Of a stretch of DNA of 64,000 nucleotides, positions 22,810-35,110 are shown one piece after another. The stretch is taken from contig NC_088800.1 in assembly GCF_011386835.1 (NCBI RefSeq), positions 12,920,572 through 12,984,571 of the forward strand, in the 5' to 3' direction. Position 1 is the stretch's first letter. Each line of letters begins with the position of its first letter. The notes below the pieces were generated by a model. That model had not been told where the DNA came from. It made no database searches and was given only the letters and a program-made list of their open reading frames with translations. The translations under genes and the position numbers were made by a program. The stretch is from Chrysemys picta bellii. Lineage: Eukaryota > Chordata > Testudines > Emydidae.

Positions 22810-23202
22810 TAAGAGTATATGTACACTACACACTAAGCCTGGGCTCTGACTCATGTTTGAGCCTAAGTCCCCTTTCCGTCCTCACTCGGTCTGATTCAGG
22901 TCAGTAAGTACTCTGGACCTGAATCCCAGGACCCTGCGAGGGGTGTGGGTCAGAGCCTGAGTCCTGCTGTGCCTTGAGTTCAAGCAGAGTCATTTTGTTG
23001 TGTGGACGCAGGTCAAGCCTCAGACCTGAATCAGAAGGTCTGTCTAGTACAGTACGGACATGTTAGCACAGGTGTGAGGCTTGTGTCCAGCAATTGTAAA
23101 TCCAGGGTTAAATACAGTGTGGCTGCTCACGCATAGGCTTGGACATACTGAGTCCACAAGCCTGGGTCCCATAGACCTGGGTTCAGTGTGGACATACCCT
23201 AA
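22810..23202. mobile_element. degenerate MITE with TAAGGGTATGTCTACACT-type ends
   Basis: The left end TAAGAGTATATGTACACT and the right end AGTGTGGACATACCCTAA are imperfect inverted repeats. Inside, acctgaatc/gattcaggt, cctgggtc and gcctgagtc motifs recur in both orientations. There is no open frame. The superfamily cannot be settled because no target duplication is clear. Confidence 0.6.
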
Positions 23203-24617
23203 GACTCATTTTGAACTAAATAACCCTGTGTAATAAATTGGGCATATTCCACATGGTGAGTTCAGCTGCCATACCTAGGCAATTCCATCCCCACCCCCGT
23301 AAACAAAGAGAGATACTCTCCCTCTCTGGCACTTATCCTCACCTTCGAGGTGAGGACCTGGGGCTCATCCCTATTAGGGCCTGTTGTAACCTGAGCATTG
23401 GTTTATCCCCTCCCATCATTTTCACAGGTGGATATTGTTTGCCGGTCTTCTCTGACAGCAAAGTTGTCTGAGGAATAACATCACCTTATGCTTTACAGGA
23501 AAAATGCTCCTGTCTGTATAATCCAAAACATTAGGCTACGTCCCGCTGCCTTTGCTCACAGAGGTTGTTCTGCTCGCTGTGGTTTGAGGGAATACCTCAA
23601 ACAGGATTTGCCAAGATGTTCTGAATGGATGGAGCAGTGATTGAGGGTGGCAGATCTGGTTTGAGTGTGGTGCCTGCGTGCCTTTTTAATTTTTTTTTAT
23701 TAGCTGATTTCTTGGGTGTGGACGTTACCTTCATATCTTTTGTCATTAGTCTTAACTTTTGGTGAACAATGTACTTTTCCCCAAATCCCCATTTTGGAAG
23801 CCTGCAAAGTGCTTGCATTTGTATCTAGTTAATTTTTTTAGCTATATTATGATGGCAAACCTCAGTGTTTGTTTGTTTATTACTTTTTTTAAACAGCCTG
23901 TTTAAAAGCTGTTTGGCCAGGGGAGGGAGGTAGTTTTTCAGAGTCCTTCTAGTATTTCCAGATGCTGTTAAGCTTTTCATGGCCTTCTGAACAGTCAAGT
24001 ACTATCCCAGGCTTGTGGTGGTGGTTTTTGAATAGAGAAGAGTCATTTAATAATATATGGAAATCTGCAAAATAACTGCTTGGAATTGCTAATACCTGAC
24101 ACAGATTAAGTAACACTGAGAGCAGCGTCCTGCTCCCAGTGAAGTCAAATAGCAAAAAGGCTCTGACCTTGAAAGTTATTCATGAACTGACTTCATCTGG
24201 AGAAGCTTTAGCAGAAAGGGTCTTTCTGTATGGGTTGGTGAGTTGCCCCCCCAACCCCCAGTTTAATTTTTGTATTTGATTCTTAATAATGTTCCCAGCA
24301 CACCTGCTCTCTGAGCATGTGTACATAAATTACCAGTCAAACACATTCAGTTGGCTAATGCAAACTAAATCTAAATCCCAGATGTAGATATCAACTAAAA
24401 TAGCATAATTTTTTCCACTGCTGCTCTAGTTTTGATTGCAATATTGTTGGTTCTCTTATCTGCTAAGAAGAAAATAAATAGATTCTTATCTCTGAGTTTT
24501 GGCGCAGCTGTAACCAGCCAGTGTAACTTCCTTTTGCCCTCTGCTGAATAATTCTAAGTACTTTATCTGCTATATCCTAAAGTCTTCCCCTGGTTTAACA
24601 ACCTCTCTAAGAGCAGC
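23203..24617. other. non-coding stretch, nothing recognised
   Basis: No repeat borders or coding pattern are seen before the TATA-like site at 24618. Confidence 0.4.
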
Positions 24618-24625
24618 TATAAAAG
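24618..24625 (+). promoter_or_regulatory. isolated TATA-box match
   Basis: TATAAAAG followed by GGG is a strong TATA match preceded by a GAGCAGC run. No convincing initiator or coding sequence follows within 60 bases, so this may be chance. Confidence 0.2.
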
Positions 24626-25319
24626 GGGCTTTCACTAACGAACAGGAAGCAGAATGAATTGCAGGAACTTCTGATAATGCACTGTCTGTCTGAGAGGAAG
24701 ATCAGCCTGACTAAGCTATACCAGAGTAATGAATGATGGTCCTTCAGCTAGGGCCAGCCGTGCACATTTTAATACTGGGAACAAAGAATTCTCCCTCTTC
24801 AACTAACTATTTAAACACCCTTGTCAATTTAGTGGCCCAATACAGTCAATCTCATCTAGCTTATTTGCTTTCTTTTCGCTGTTCATAGTGAATCCTAACA
24901 AGCCTCAGACGTTTTTTCTATCTATCTCTATATCTATATCTACACACACATACACCATATCCATTTTGGAAGGGCTAATACAGCCACCAATGCTGCCTTC
25001 CTAATGCCTGCTACAGCTCCACTGAGTTTTTAGCATCCAAAAATGTACATGGTTACATGCATGTGATATGTTCCACAGACTGCAAGGTTTCACATACTGA
25101 ACAGAATGTTGGGCCTTCCTATGTTTCTGTTGGAATTTCACTCTGGGAGTGTCTGGATATTTGTAATGAACGACCGTTTCAATTCCTTCCCCTCCCCCTC
25201 CAGGCTGGGCAGCTGTCTGTTTACTCCTTTCTCCACTCTTGAGCACTGCTGGCTTGTAAAAGAAAGACGCCAATGATTAAATAAATTCTGAACTTGGCAG
25301 TGACACAGTTTAGCTACCT

Positions 25320-25440
25320 GCTTTGGGCCTGGTTCTCTATCGTGCCATGCTAGCTTTACGCCAGCGAAATTCCATTGACTTCTGTGGGCTTGCACTGGTA
25401 CAAAACTTGTGTAATGCAATGGAAGATCAGATCCTTCATT
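25320..25440. repeat. possible ancient amniote repeat
   Basis: The segment with ccattgacttctgtgggctt and tgcaatggaagatcagatcc resembles a widely dispersed, very old repeat. A similar phrase, cccattgaagttatttcagg, occurs near 39116. Identification is weak. Confidence 0.25.
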
Positions 25441-25482
25441 TCTGACATGCCGGCTTTCTGAATAGTGTCCTTTCCACTTCTT

Positions 25483-25814
25483 CAGGGGTCAGCAACCTCT
25501 GGCACGCAGCTCACTAGGGTAAGAACCCTGGCGGGCCGGGCCAGTTTATTTACCTGCTGACGCAGCAGGTTCGGCCGATCGCGGCCCCCACTGGCTGCAG
25601 TTCGCCGTTCCAGGCCAATGAGGCGTCGGGAAGCGGCATGGGGGAGTGATGTGCTGGCCATGGCTTCCTGCCGCCCCATTGGCCTGGGACGGCGAACCGC
25701 AACCAGTGAGGGCCGCGATCGGCCGAACCTGCCGCGTCAGCAGGTAAATAAACTGGGCCGGCCTGCCAGGGTTCTTACCCTGGCAAGCCACGTGCCAGAG
25801 GTTGCCGACCCCTG
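25483..25814. mobile_element. GC-rich palindromic hAT MITE (CAGGGGTCAGCAACC ends)
   Basis: The ends are CAGGGGTCAGCAACCTCTGG and CCAGAGGTTGCCGACCCCTG. The 8-bp duplication is CACTTCTT at 25475-25482 and CACTACTT at 25815-25822. The 332-bp body is a long palindrome. It contains the same core as the elements at 8306, 45663 and 60214 (gggccgggccagtttattta, cggccgatcgcgg, aggccaatgag), but the outer 40 bases are different. Confidence 0.95.
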
Positions 25815-25954
25815 CACTACTTGGTCTGCTTCAAACGTATCATAATGGAGTGATTTGGGTTTTTTTAAGATGTTGACCTTTTTGTTTTGTCACTTTTGGG
25901 TATGTGAAATTAAAATGGTTTGTTCATTTGTGGCACTTTTTTGGTCTCTTTCAG

Positions 25955-26012
25955 GTCTCTCTCAGATTTTTAATATCAGAAAATTGGTGTCTCTGATGAG
26001 AACTTTGTGTAG
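25955..26012 (+). other. candidate short exon (speculative)
   Basis: A pyrimidine-rich acceptor, ggtctctttcag, ends at 25954. A near-consensus donor, TAG|GTAAGTGA, follows at 26012/26013. The 58-bp segment is open in one frame (third base start) and includes an in-frame ATG. The peptide is not recognised. Splice-like pairs also arise by chance in long introns. Confidence 0.25.
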
Positions 26013-27153
26013 GTAAGTGAAGCAAGATTATTTTTTGTATTTACAGGTTCAAGTTCCATATTTTACTTTTATGGTATGTTTTATTGTAACTGGAAGCTGC
26101 CAGCTGGCTGTTCTGGTAAGCTGTGGCTAAATAAGTCTGGAGTTGTGTATTAAACATAAGTAGGATAATGCCTGTAGTACGATTTAGGGGAGTGATCTTT
26201 TAATTTCTCACTTTTCTGGAAAATGTTCTTTATATAATCAACTAAAAAGGATCCAATTGCAGAATAGCTAGTTTTATATCTTTCAGCTAACCACGATAGC
26301 TGTTTACAAAGGGATCACTGATTGGAGATCTGCTAGACTTCAGAGGTGGGAGGGGGTAATGATGGGGATAGGATGGGATAGTGACCTGATTTTCATTGTG
26401 AAAATTTACCAAGATTCAGGGTTACAGCTGTCTAGTTTTTCTAATTTTCTGGGCAAATTCTGTTTTCCTGCTATTAAGTGACAAAGGCTTATTAACATGA
26501 GCCAAACATGGCGGTCCATTACTGCAATGCACACTGTATAGGCAGGAGGGCTTTCGGTACACAGCTCTGCCAATGTACCTCAGGACTGACCTGCAACACG
26601 TTGTACGTTTCTGGTCTTTATGATGGAGAGTGCCAGGCTGCCAAATATGCAGGGTGCCTTGTTGCCCCAGGGTCTCACTTAGGATGCAAGAGGGGCTGGT
26701 TTTAAATCTTAGACAAGCGCTTGCAGAGATTGGAAAAAATTGCATAAGTTTTGAAAAAAATTGCATAAGTTCTGCATATTCATGTCTCAGATATTGCAGT
26801 GGTGAGTGCTACATAAATACCTAGATAGACCCATGACTTTTCTTTTTTTCCCTTTAAAGTGGCTGAGAGGTTTTTCTCTCACCATCCTTGCTTCTGCAGC
26901 CACCATCTTTGGTCCTCTCTAAGGACTTCTTTGTGTTCCCCATTGGTTTGCTGAGTCTTTTCCTCCAAGGCCTCTCTGACTCTTGAGGCCATGGACTTGG
27001 GGAGAGTCAGGTGGACCCAAGTGTAGAACAAACCACTACTGTGCTCCAGTCTGCTGCCTCCCCAGCTCTATTTTCCTCTGCAGAGAATAATGCCTGGGGA
27101 GTGGGTCTAGTGACTCCTCACATATGTGGTCTTAAAAATCAAACCAGACAAGA
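26013..27153. other. non-coding stretch with a small tandem duplication
   Basis: A 20-base unit containing aaaaaattgcataagtt is duplicated at 26732-26772. No gene is visible. Confidence 0.5.
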
Positions 27154-27161
27154 CTCGAGGG

Positions 27162-27485
27162 CAGGGGTGAAAGTAACTTAAAGGACTTACCGGTATGCCG
27201 GAGTCCTGAGTGGGGGAGTGGCCTCAACTGGAAGAGGCGGAGCCTTTCATGATATAAAGGCCCCAGAGCTCTGGCTGTGGCTGGGAGCCCCAGGGCCTTT
27301 AAATCACCCCGGAGCTACCAGGCTGCCGGAGCTCCTGCGGTGATTTAAAGAGCCCTGGGCTCCCCACAGCAGCTGGAGCCCTATGCCCTTTAAATCACTG
27401 ATGGAGGAGACGGTCCAGTCCGGCACGGCGCACCGGCTCTTGCTGGTACGCCGTACCCGACTGTGCTGGCTTAATTTCATCTCTG
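27162..27485. mobile_element. short hAT element with CAGGGGTGAAAGTAA ends
   Basis: The left end CAGGGGTGAAAGTAA pairs with the right end TTAATTTCATCTCTG, with three mismatches. The 8-bp duplication is CTCGAGGG at 27154-27161 and CTCTAGGC at 27486-27493, with two mismatches. The interior carries repeated ctttaaatcacc/ggtgatttaaag and gggagccccagggc/gccctgggctcccc inverted blocks. It is 324 bp and non-autonomous. Confidence 0.85.
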
Positions 27486-27493
27486 CTCTAGGC

Positions 27494-30400
27494 AAAGTTA
27501 TGGGGTTTCCTGACTTTCTGCAAAGAGGTCCCTCTTAGCTCATTCTCCCTGTCCACCTCTCTCTTTCCAAGGTGCTGACTCAAATTGTTCCATGCACAGT
27601 GTGGTTCTTATATTACCCAGAAACCTGCATACAGGCTAGAAGACTGCCTCAAAGAGTTGTGGTTCTCTCATCCCAAAGTGAACTCAGTAGCAGCCTCCTT
27701 CTATACTCTGATTCCTCTCTAGAGGACCTGATAGGCCACAGGGCAGAGGAGTTCTCTAAGAACCACCCTTAGGCTTGGATATATTAGCATCCTCTGCATC
27801 TTACTCATCTAGAACAGCTGTCTTGACAGAGACCTGTAAATGGAAGTTTCCAAAACCGGTCCACAGGAGTCTCTCCAGATACCTCCTGGCTATGAACAGC
27901 CTGAATGATAGCCTAAATGAGCCCTGTGTCCTATGTGCTGGTATTCTGGATCCTTTGTTCTAGCTTGTTGAGTCCTCTGAATTCATTGTGGGCGTGGGAG
28001 GTGCCAGGTGCAGGGAATGTCATTAAAACACTGACCCCTAGTACTTTAGAGCACCCCGGCAGCTTTGGAAATATCCTTAACTCTATTTTCCAGGAGATCT
28101 GGAAGAAAAGACATCCCCCCCCCCCCCCTTCCATAGGCTCGCTTGTGAAAAAGCCAGTCTGCTTGTTTGCTGTAATCTTCCTCCCCTAGGAGCAATCCCA
28201 GCTTCTCCTTCCAGTCAAGTACAGCCCTAAGTAGCAGGAATATAGAAGGAACCAAGTTCCGACCTCAGCTCTTATGGCTGATAAACTCCAAGCCCAAGCT
28301 TTACCCTTAGACAGAGTAAGTGAGGATGTAACCAGTTCTGACCATTTCCTTCCTAGGAGGGAAGATTCCTGTTTCATACAGTGTGTGCTAGTGCTGGGCT
28401 ATCACTCCGTGGTAGTTCCAAATTGGGATGTCAGATAACAAAATGCTCATGTAGACACAGCTAGAGAGAAGAGCGACACCTACGGAGCCATTGCAACACA
28501 TCTGCAGTGTACTACTGGGTTTTCCTTTGTGCTCTCATCTGAGTTATTGACCTGTCCTGGCTCTGCTTAGTTCCTGAGCTCTGACTAAATCACAGCCCTC
28601 AGGCTGTATTGACGTTTTAGTGCGTCCAGAGGGAAAAAACACCACGCGAATTAATAAAGGAAGATTGCATAAAGTGCCCAGGCAGCCATTCTAAATGTAG
28701 TGGGCAAGCAGAGCCTTGTAGCTACGTATATTAGACAGCAAGTCAAATCTATGAATATATGCAGGCCTGGTTAATAAATAACCCAGACACTGGTAGTTAA
28801 GAGGGAAAGACATGACAGATTTAATTATCTGCTCTGCCTTTAAGTTGGATCCAGAGCGGTAATGCTTTACACTAGAAAGGTAAACACTGTCATTATTCAA
28901 CAATGAAACACACACAAGGCTGACATTGTTTTTTTCCTCCTTTGATTTAATAATTATTTGTAACAGGTTTAATGGACTATTAGATTGTCTCTGTTTTTGT
29001 ACAGTGGAACCCTGATAAAGCCCTACCCTTTATGAAGGGCCATTACTCCTTTCTTTTAATTCACATTTTTCATGGTGCTTTGCTGAAGGTCCTTGTTTTA
29101 AATTTGCTATGGTTGTTGTATGCTTAGTTCCTCTCCCAGGGTGTGGTTTAGCCCAAGACTATTCAAGAATGTTTCTGCTCATCAGATTACCCATGTTAAA
29201 CCCTCCTTTACTGAGTTCTCCCATGTCAAACAGACAAGCCTATAGAATGGAAGAGGATTTTCCCTCTGTGGACCTTCTATTCTCTTGTATGTTTTCTCTC
29301 TCCTAAACTAAAAATTTTCAGGCTGCCTAATACAGACGCCCTGGGCTAACTCCCAGCTTTAAGGTGCAGGCTGAAGGATGAGGATGGACATTCTTGTCTT
29401 GTTGCATTGTACTTTAAGAGTCTGCAGCAGGCTCTTCGTGGGTTTCTGGGTACCTCTAGGGCAGGCCTCCTCTCTCCCAAACCTACTGTGCTGGTGGCCC
29501 ACATGTTTTGAGCTTCCTTGGACTCTGGAGGTTGTTTTTCAGGTGTCTCAAGACTGCTATTTAGGGTTGTTTAGCTTGCAAGTTTCTCTGGAGAAGCAGA
29601 CCGTTCTCTTTCATTCTATACCGTACCCTGTTAAATAAAATATGGAGTTCCTAGGTTAACACTCATTGGCCTTGTGTACGATGGCATAGTAGGATCCATC
29701 TGTACAATCCGTGGTTCTGCAGCGTTGTGACTGGTTGTGTATTAGGAGTCCTGTTTTTTTGCCATTATAGTTGTAGCCTCAGATTGGTGCCAGGATGGTC
29801 CTTAGTTGAGACTTCTTCTCTGTTCCCTTTGGAAAGGCCTGAGTCTGGCGAGCTTAAATGCTCATCGTAAAATCTTTGGGTTATACAGGTTGGCTGGGGT
29901 GATTTTTGGGTTATCACTTAATGTAATAAAACATTCAGAAATGGGAGGGATAACTCTTGTTAATGGGCCTCGCTGTCACGGCGATAGGCATTACATCAAC
30001 GAATACATACATTTTAGAGTATATGTTGGGGGGAACCTTGAGTGCTCCTTCCTGTTGAGTTCCCTTCTGACTCTTGCAGCTCTTGCTCTTCCACTGGGAG
30101 TTGTCGTCAAAATCGTTTAAGGGGCCACCAATGAAATGTCTGCTCTGGCTTAGCAGCTGCTTCCCAAAGGAGGCAGTGGAAGAATTCCCTCATTCCTCTT
30201 CGTATGTATTTTCTTTGGAAGACCAATAGCTCTGTGCTTTGTCTTTAGCTGTCCGTGCACCTCCTCAGCTAAGTCCTAAGCAGTTAACTACTCTAATACG
30301 CTATCTACACTATTTTAAAGGCATTCACTTGAAATCTTCCTGGCCATGCACCTGTGGCATGGACAGGAATAAATAATTTCTAGACCTCCTCCTTACTATC

Positions 30401-31228
30401 CTCTTCTCGTAATTGCAAAGGTTTTAGAAACGCTCTACTGGTTACTCAAAGAAAAACTAAAATTGAATGGAGTCTCGCCTTACCATGGATCCAACAGAGA
30501 CTGGATGTGTCTTGGAAAAGGCATAGTAGAAAATTATATGTTTGCCCTTAATGCAGGGTAGGATGCCTGTTGGCCAAAGGTTCTATTGTTTTATGGTTAA
30601 CACGTTGTTGTGTTATTGCAGCCGGTGATCTTTTTATTTTGCTGAGGCAGATGGAGGGTTTCCAAGTCCCATAAGCATAATCATGGGAAAGCTTAGTTGG
30701 TTTTCGGTTTGACCACTTGGGCAAGTTGAGGTTACCCTGTGACAGAGATGCATCCCTGAATATGGAGACACCGTCTTGGCCGAAAGCATGGCAAGTGACG
30801 TGAAGCCTGAGAAAGGACAATTGTAAACTCCTGGAGCAAAGTTCTATACGTGCATTCAAAGAAGGAGGCTCTTGTGACATGTGTGGACTGCTTGTGTTCT
30901 TTCGTTGTTGTTGTGGCTTGTTTTATTGTTTTTATGTGGTAGAGGAGACTTTGCTGTAAGTGTTCCAGAGATAGTTATAATGGATTAAAATATCTATATA
31001 AATGTAACATCGCTCATATGATGCCTGTAAAGAGTCTTGCAAGAATTGCTTTATTCTAACATCGAACATGAATTTTATTAAATAAGAAATCAATATTATC
31101 CCTAAAGCTACCTGCTCTGTTGGCCTGACTGTAGTGCTTCTGGGTAGCACTTTCTCAGGGCCCCTTCCCTGTCTTCCTGCTACCGATTTAAAGAAACAAT
31201 ACATACATAATCCATGGAGGTTAGTAAA
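27494..31228. other. 3.7 kb non-coding stretch, nothing firm
   Basis: A C run at 28117-28128 is the only simple repeat of note. A phrase at 29003 (acagtggaaccctgataaag) resembles one at 33163 and one at 62063 and could be a pogo-like remnant. No coding pattern is apparent. Confidence 0.4.
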
Positions 31229-31243
31229 TTTTTTTTTTTTTTT
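31229..31243. repeat. poly-T tract (15 bases)
   Basis: A short homopolymer at 31229-31243, with no identifiable adjoining retroposon. Confidence 0.75.
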
Positions 31244-31784
31244 ACGATAACAGCAATCCGAAGTAGTTGCTGTGCAGTTCTCCAAATACATGCTCTTGAT
31301 GCAAGCCTTTGTGTTCATGTTGCAGCCAGAGACGACCCTTGCCCACTTGTGATGGGTCATAATAAGCTGAACCGGACAGATATGTGTTTCCTTTCAGTTG
31401 CTCATGTAGTACTTTATTCTTTTCCCACTCTGCTTTGGCTTGGAAGATTGCTGAGATGCTTCCTCTGTCTGACCCACTTGGCATCAGAGTGAAGAAGATC
31501 ATCTTTCTTCAGTATCAAAGTTTATAGGTCTTCAGCTCATCAGTAAATTCTTAGTTTTGCAGCTGATCACTCATAGAGCTGCTGTTTTTAATACCCTTTT
31601 TCTCTCCTTCTCAATAGCTGATGCGTTGTATTGCCCACAAAAACCCAAGGCAAGTACTGTTGTACTGCCTGTGTATTGGAAGGGCAGGCAGCAGCACAAG
31701 TGTTGATAAGGGTACTAAAAATGGCAGGCCCATAATACTTCACTTAGTGTCCAAATTTTTATCTCTTTATCATTGTGCTTACAC

Positions 31785-31930
31785 AGTCTAGTGCAATTAT
31801 TGTTACTATTATTGTAGTGTGGCAGCTCCTGGGAGCTCCAGTCATGGATCAGGACCCCATTGTGCTAGGCTTTGTACAAACACAGACCAAAGTATAAGAC
31901 AAGAGACAACAGGTGGAAACCGTTGATTAC
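31785..31930 (-). repeat. MIR/L2-type tail, minus strand
   Basis: The plus-strand text ctccagtcatggatcaggac followed by cccattgtgctaggctttgtacaaacacag is the reverse complement of the tail at 10615 and 60590. It is preceded by the ttattgttactattattgta A/T microsatellite that closes these repeats. Confidence 0.7.
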
Positions 31931-32211
31931 AGACACAGATGGAGGACCACAAGGAAAATTGCTTTGCAGTGTAACTTCCTTGTCTAGATTTCATATCCAC
32001 ATGTGTTCAGAAGAGAAGGAGATGGGGGTGTGTACAGCAGTGGGACTGAAATGAAATGTTACTCATTTCAAAGTATGATATTGACTTTATTTCCCTCCTG
32101 AATCTCATGTCAATGACTGGTAATGTGAACAATGGTTCTGTTTTTTCTTTTACGTGGTTAAAAACACACAATTATTATTTTTTAAATAAATCAGACCTTG
32201 GTCAACTAGAG

Positions 32212-32690
32212 CAGTGGTTTTTAAACTGCGGGTTACGACCCAGTATTAGGTCACGGAATGGAAGGCACCTGGCTCATAGCGGCTCTGGTCAGTACCGCCA
32301 ACTGGCCCGTTGAAAGTCCCATCGGCGGAGTTCCTACCTGTTCTGACACTGCGCTGCACCCCAGAAGCAGTCAGCAGCTGGCCTGGCTCCTAGGCAGGGG
32401 GGCCATTGGGCTCCATGCGCTGCCCTCACCCGAGCACTGGCTCCACACGTGGCCAATGGGAGCTGGGGCGGGGGGAGCGGTGCCTGTGCATGAGAAGCGC
32501 GGAGCTGCTTGTGCGCCTCCGCCTAGGAGCCGGACCTGCTGCTGGCTGCTTCCGGGGTGCAACGTGGTCCGTGGTGCCAGGACAGGCAGGAAGCCTGCCT
32601 TAGCACCCCTGTTGCGTCACTGACCAGGAGCTGCCCGAGGTAAGCCCTGCACTCCAATCCCTGGCCTCATCCCAGAGCCTACACCCACTG
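32212..32690. mobile_element. 479-bp non-autonomous hAT (Charlie-like) element
   Basis: The left end CAGTGGTTTTTAAACTGCGG is followed by a SPIN/Charlie-like gttacgaccc...ggtcacgg inverted pair. The right end is only partly matching, CCCACTG. An 8-bp duplication, AACTAGAG at 32204-32211 and AGCTAGAG at 32691-32698, supports these limits. The GC-rich interior includes ccaatgggagc and gcctaggagccggacctgct. There is no transposase frame. Confidence 0.85.
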
Positions 32691-32698
32691 AGCTAGAG

Positions 32699-33321
32699 TG
32701 TGTTCATGTACTGTGATGGCAAATGGTTGGCTTGCACCTGTCTTTGGCGGTGCCTTATTGCAAAAGGGAAATCGACTTTTTGACTCTTCAACAATGTTAA
32801 TGTTTGTGTGTGTATCACACGCTATAATAAAGCTTCACTGAGCAACTGCCTACAGTGGAATAGCTCCGTTTTTAATGAAATCTGTTTATATAAATGCTCA
32901 ATAAATACCATATATGGCTGCCTTAACTTTAGCTTCTTCTCCATTTCTAAAAACAAACAGAACCTGAGCTTTTTCTTCCCTTTGTCCTCCCTTGCAAATC
33001 CCACACAGTTTTGATTTCTGTCACACAGGGGTTTTTTTTGTTTCAAAAGTTGTGCCTTTTGCAGTTGCTAAGCCATTCACCTGTTCAATGTTTGTGAGTA
33101 TAAATGAGTTATAAGAGAACACCGAGCCATAGGCCCTGTAACTGAATGTTTGCTTTATTCAAATAGAACCCTGTTAATCAGGAAAGCCTTGACTAGTGAA
33201 ATGACCTGCATAAATAACATGAGAGAGAGGATTCAGGCACCAGCCCGTTTTCCCCTCCCCCAAACACCTCTCTTTTATTTCAGCATCTCACACTGCACAA
33301 TGTAATAGCTGTTCAGTCATC
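32699..33321. other. non-coding stretch
   Basis: The only motif of note is aatagaaccctgttaatcagg at 33163-33183, possibly the edge of an old pogo/Tigger-like element. Nothing else was recognised. Confidence 0.4.
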
Positions 33322-33324
33322 TTA

Positions 33325-33634
33325 GGGCTTGTCTACATTACCCGCTGGATCGACGGGCAGCGATGGATCCAGCAGGGGTTGATTTATCGCATCTAGTCTA
33401 GACGCGATAAATCGACCGCCGAGCGCTCTCCCGTTGACTCCGGTACTCCACCAGGGCGAGAGGCGCGGGCAGAGTCGACGGGAGAGCGTCAGCCGTCAAC
33501 TTACCACAGTGAAGATACTACAGTAAATAGATTTAAGTACGTCGACGTCAGCTACGTTATTCACATAGCTGAAGTTGCGTAACTCAGATCGATTTCTCCC
33601 CCCCTCCTCTCCTCCCCCCGGTGTAGACCAGGCC
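33325..33634. mobile_element. MITE with GGGCTTGTCTACA ends, possibly PIF/Harbinger-like
   Basis: The left end GGGCTTGTCTACA and right end TGTAGACCAGGCC are imperfect inverted repeats. Flanks TTA (33322-33324) and TTC (33635-33637) could be a diverged 3-bp duplication as used by PIF/Harbinger. The interior is CpG-rich with several inverted blocks, such as gcgataaatcgac against gttgatttatcgc, and ctctcccgttgactc against gagtcgacgggagag. It is 310 bp with no frame. Superfamily assignment is tentative. Confidence 0.75.
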
Positions 33635-33637
33635 TTC

Positions 33638-35029
33638 CTCTTTCCCTGAACAAAACAAAATGACTTCACATCTGAGGTTGCTTTTAGTGTAGTTGCATTA
33701 AAAAGGACCATATATATTTATAAACTATGACTAGATTTCCCCTCTGCCTCTGCAATTCATTCTCACTGTTTGTCCTTAGCTGTTTCCCATTGCCAACATT
33801 TTGAGTGTGAGAGACTCTTGAATGCTGAGCCCAATCCACACATGACTTATTCCGGGATTTCAAAGGTTCTGCATGCTCCGTTCTGTGTACTTCATCTGCA
33901 GGCCTGTGACCAGCCCCTCTGGCCCCCAAGAAACAAGGGGTAACATCTTATTGCAAAACGAAGGCTGTGTAGAATTCTGTGCATATTCCTATGTATACAT
34001 GGAGTTCTAGATTTGTCCCATTTAGTATTAATACTAAATTAAGCTAGTCAGGGAAGGTGTTATTTCAGCTGCCCCTGCAGCAGTCAGGTGCAACTGTTCC
34101 TTTTGGCATAAATCCATGTCAAAGCCCTTGAAGCTAATTTTGCACTCATCCCCTTCTTAGGAAGCTCTAGAAATAAAATATAACTCTATACATTACCCAA
34201 TTTACCCAGCCGTGTGTGTATGTTTAATATGGATATAAAACAATGATAACATAAAATATGCCTTTTATAAAACAGGAGGGGGTTCCCTGTCTAGGGGGCT
34301 AAGGTAGACCCGCTGTGCATGCGTCGCACTTCCATTTCTTACAAAAGCTCTGCATTTGGTTGAGTGCCATCTCATTTTTTGCCTTTCTCTGTTTCTTATT
34401 CCATTTAGAGCAGTGTATGTGCCACAAGTTTGTGGTGTTGGTGAGCAGGAGTGTGTATTATGGTGGGCGTGGGTTACAGTTAAAAATGATAGGGTCAACA
34501 AATAGACGGAGAGAGAACCTTTAAATCAGTGCAAGTTGAGGTTGCTCGGCACTGTACAGGTTCCATCCCTGAATCATTTTTGCCATCATATCTTCTCTCT
34601 TGAAAGAAAGTGCTCCCATGTCGAAAGCTTAAAACTAGATTGCATTAAGCCCTGGAAAACATACTGTAGGGAGCCCTGTATTGGCAAAGAGAACTGGATT
34701 AGATTAATAATAGGTCTCTTCTTTAGCTGACTTTGATACTCTCACATTATCAAGAAATCGCTCTGCCATGTAGGAAAAACAAGATGTTCTCTGGCATGTA
34801 TATAATTTTCCTTCGGATTTGTGGGTTAGCCAGTATTGCCACACTGGGTAGGCGTCTTAAAAAATAAACGGAGTGTTTGCACGCGCATCAGCATGTTTGC
34901 ACATGGATTATCTTCATTACTTATCAATGTGAGATTGTTCAAGAGCAACTACTGAGAATGGGATGAGGAGTGTGCTGATGAGACTGTTAAAATGGTAAGT
35001 GGAAGTGAAGGAGACAAAGCAGTATCTGC
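33638..35029. other. non-coding stretch, nothing recognised
   Basis: AT-rich DNA with only short, unconvincing frames and no terminal repeats that I could match. Confidence 0.4.
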
Positions 35030-35110
35030 TTTAAATGAGTTCTCCTTGGGCAAATGACTTAACTGCTCGATGCCTCAGTTAACCAACTGACAAAAAGATA
35101 TTTTATGTAG
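35030..35110 (+). repeat. MIR core fragment
   Basis: The run ccttgggcaaatgacttaac followed by tgctcgatgcctcagttaacc matches the MIR core region. The head and tail are not recognisable. Confidence 0.55.
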
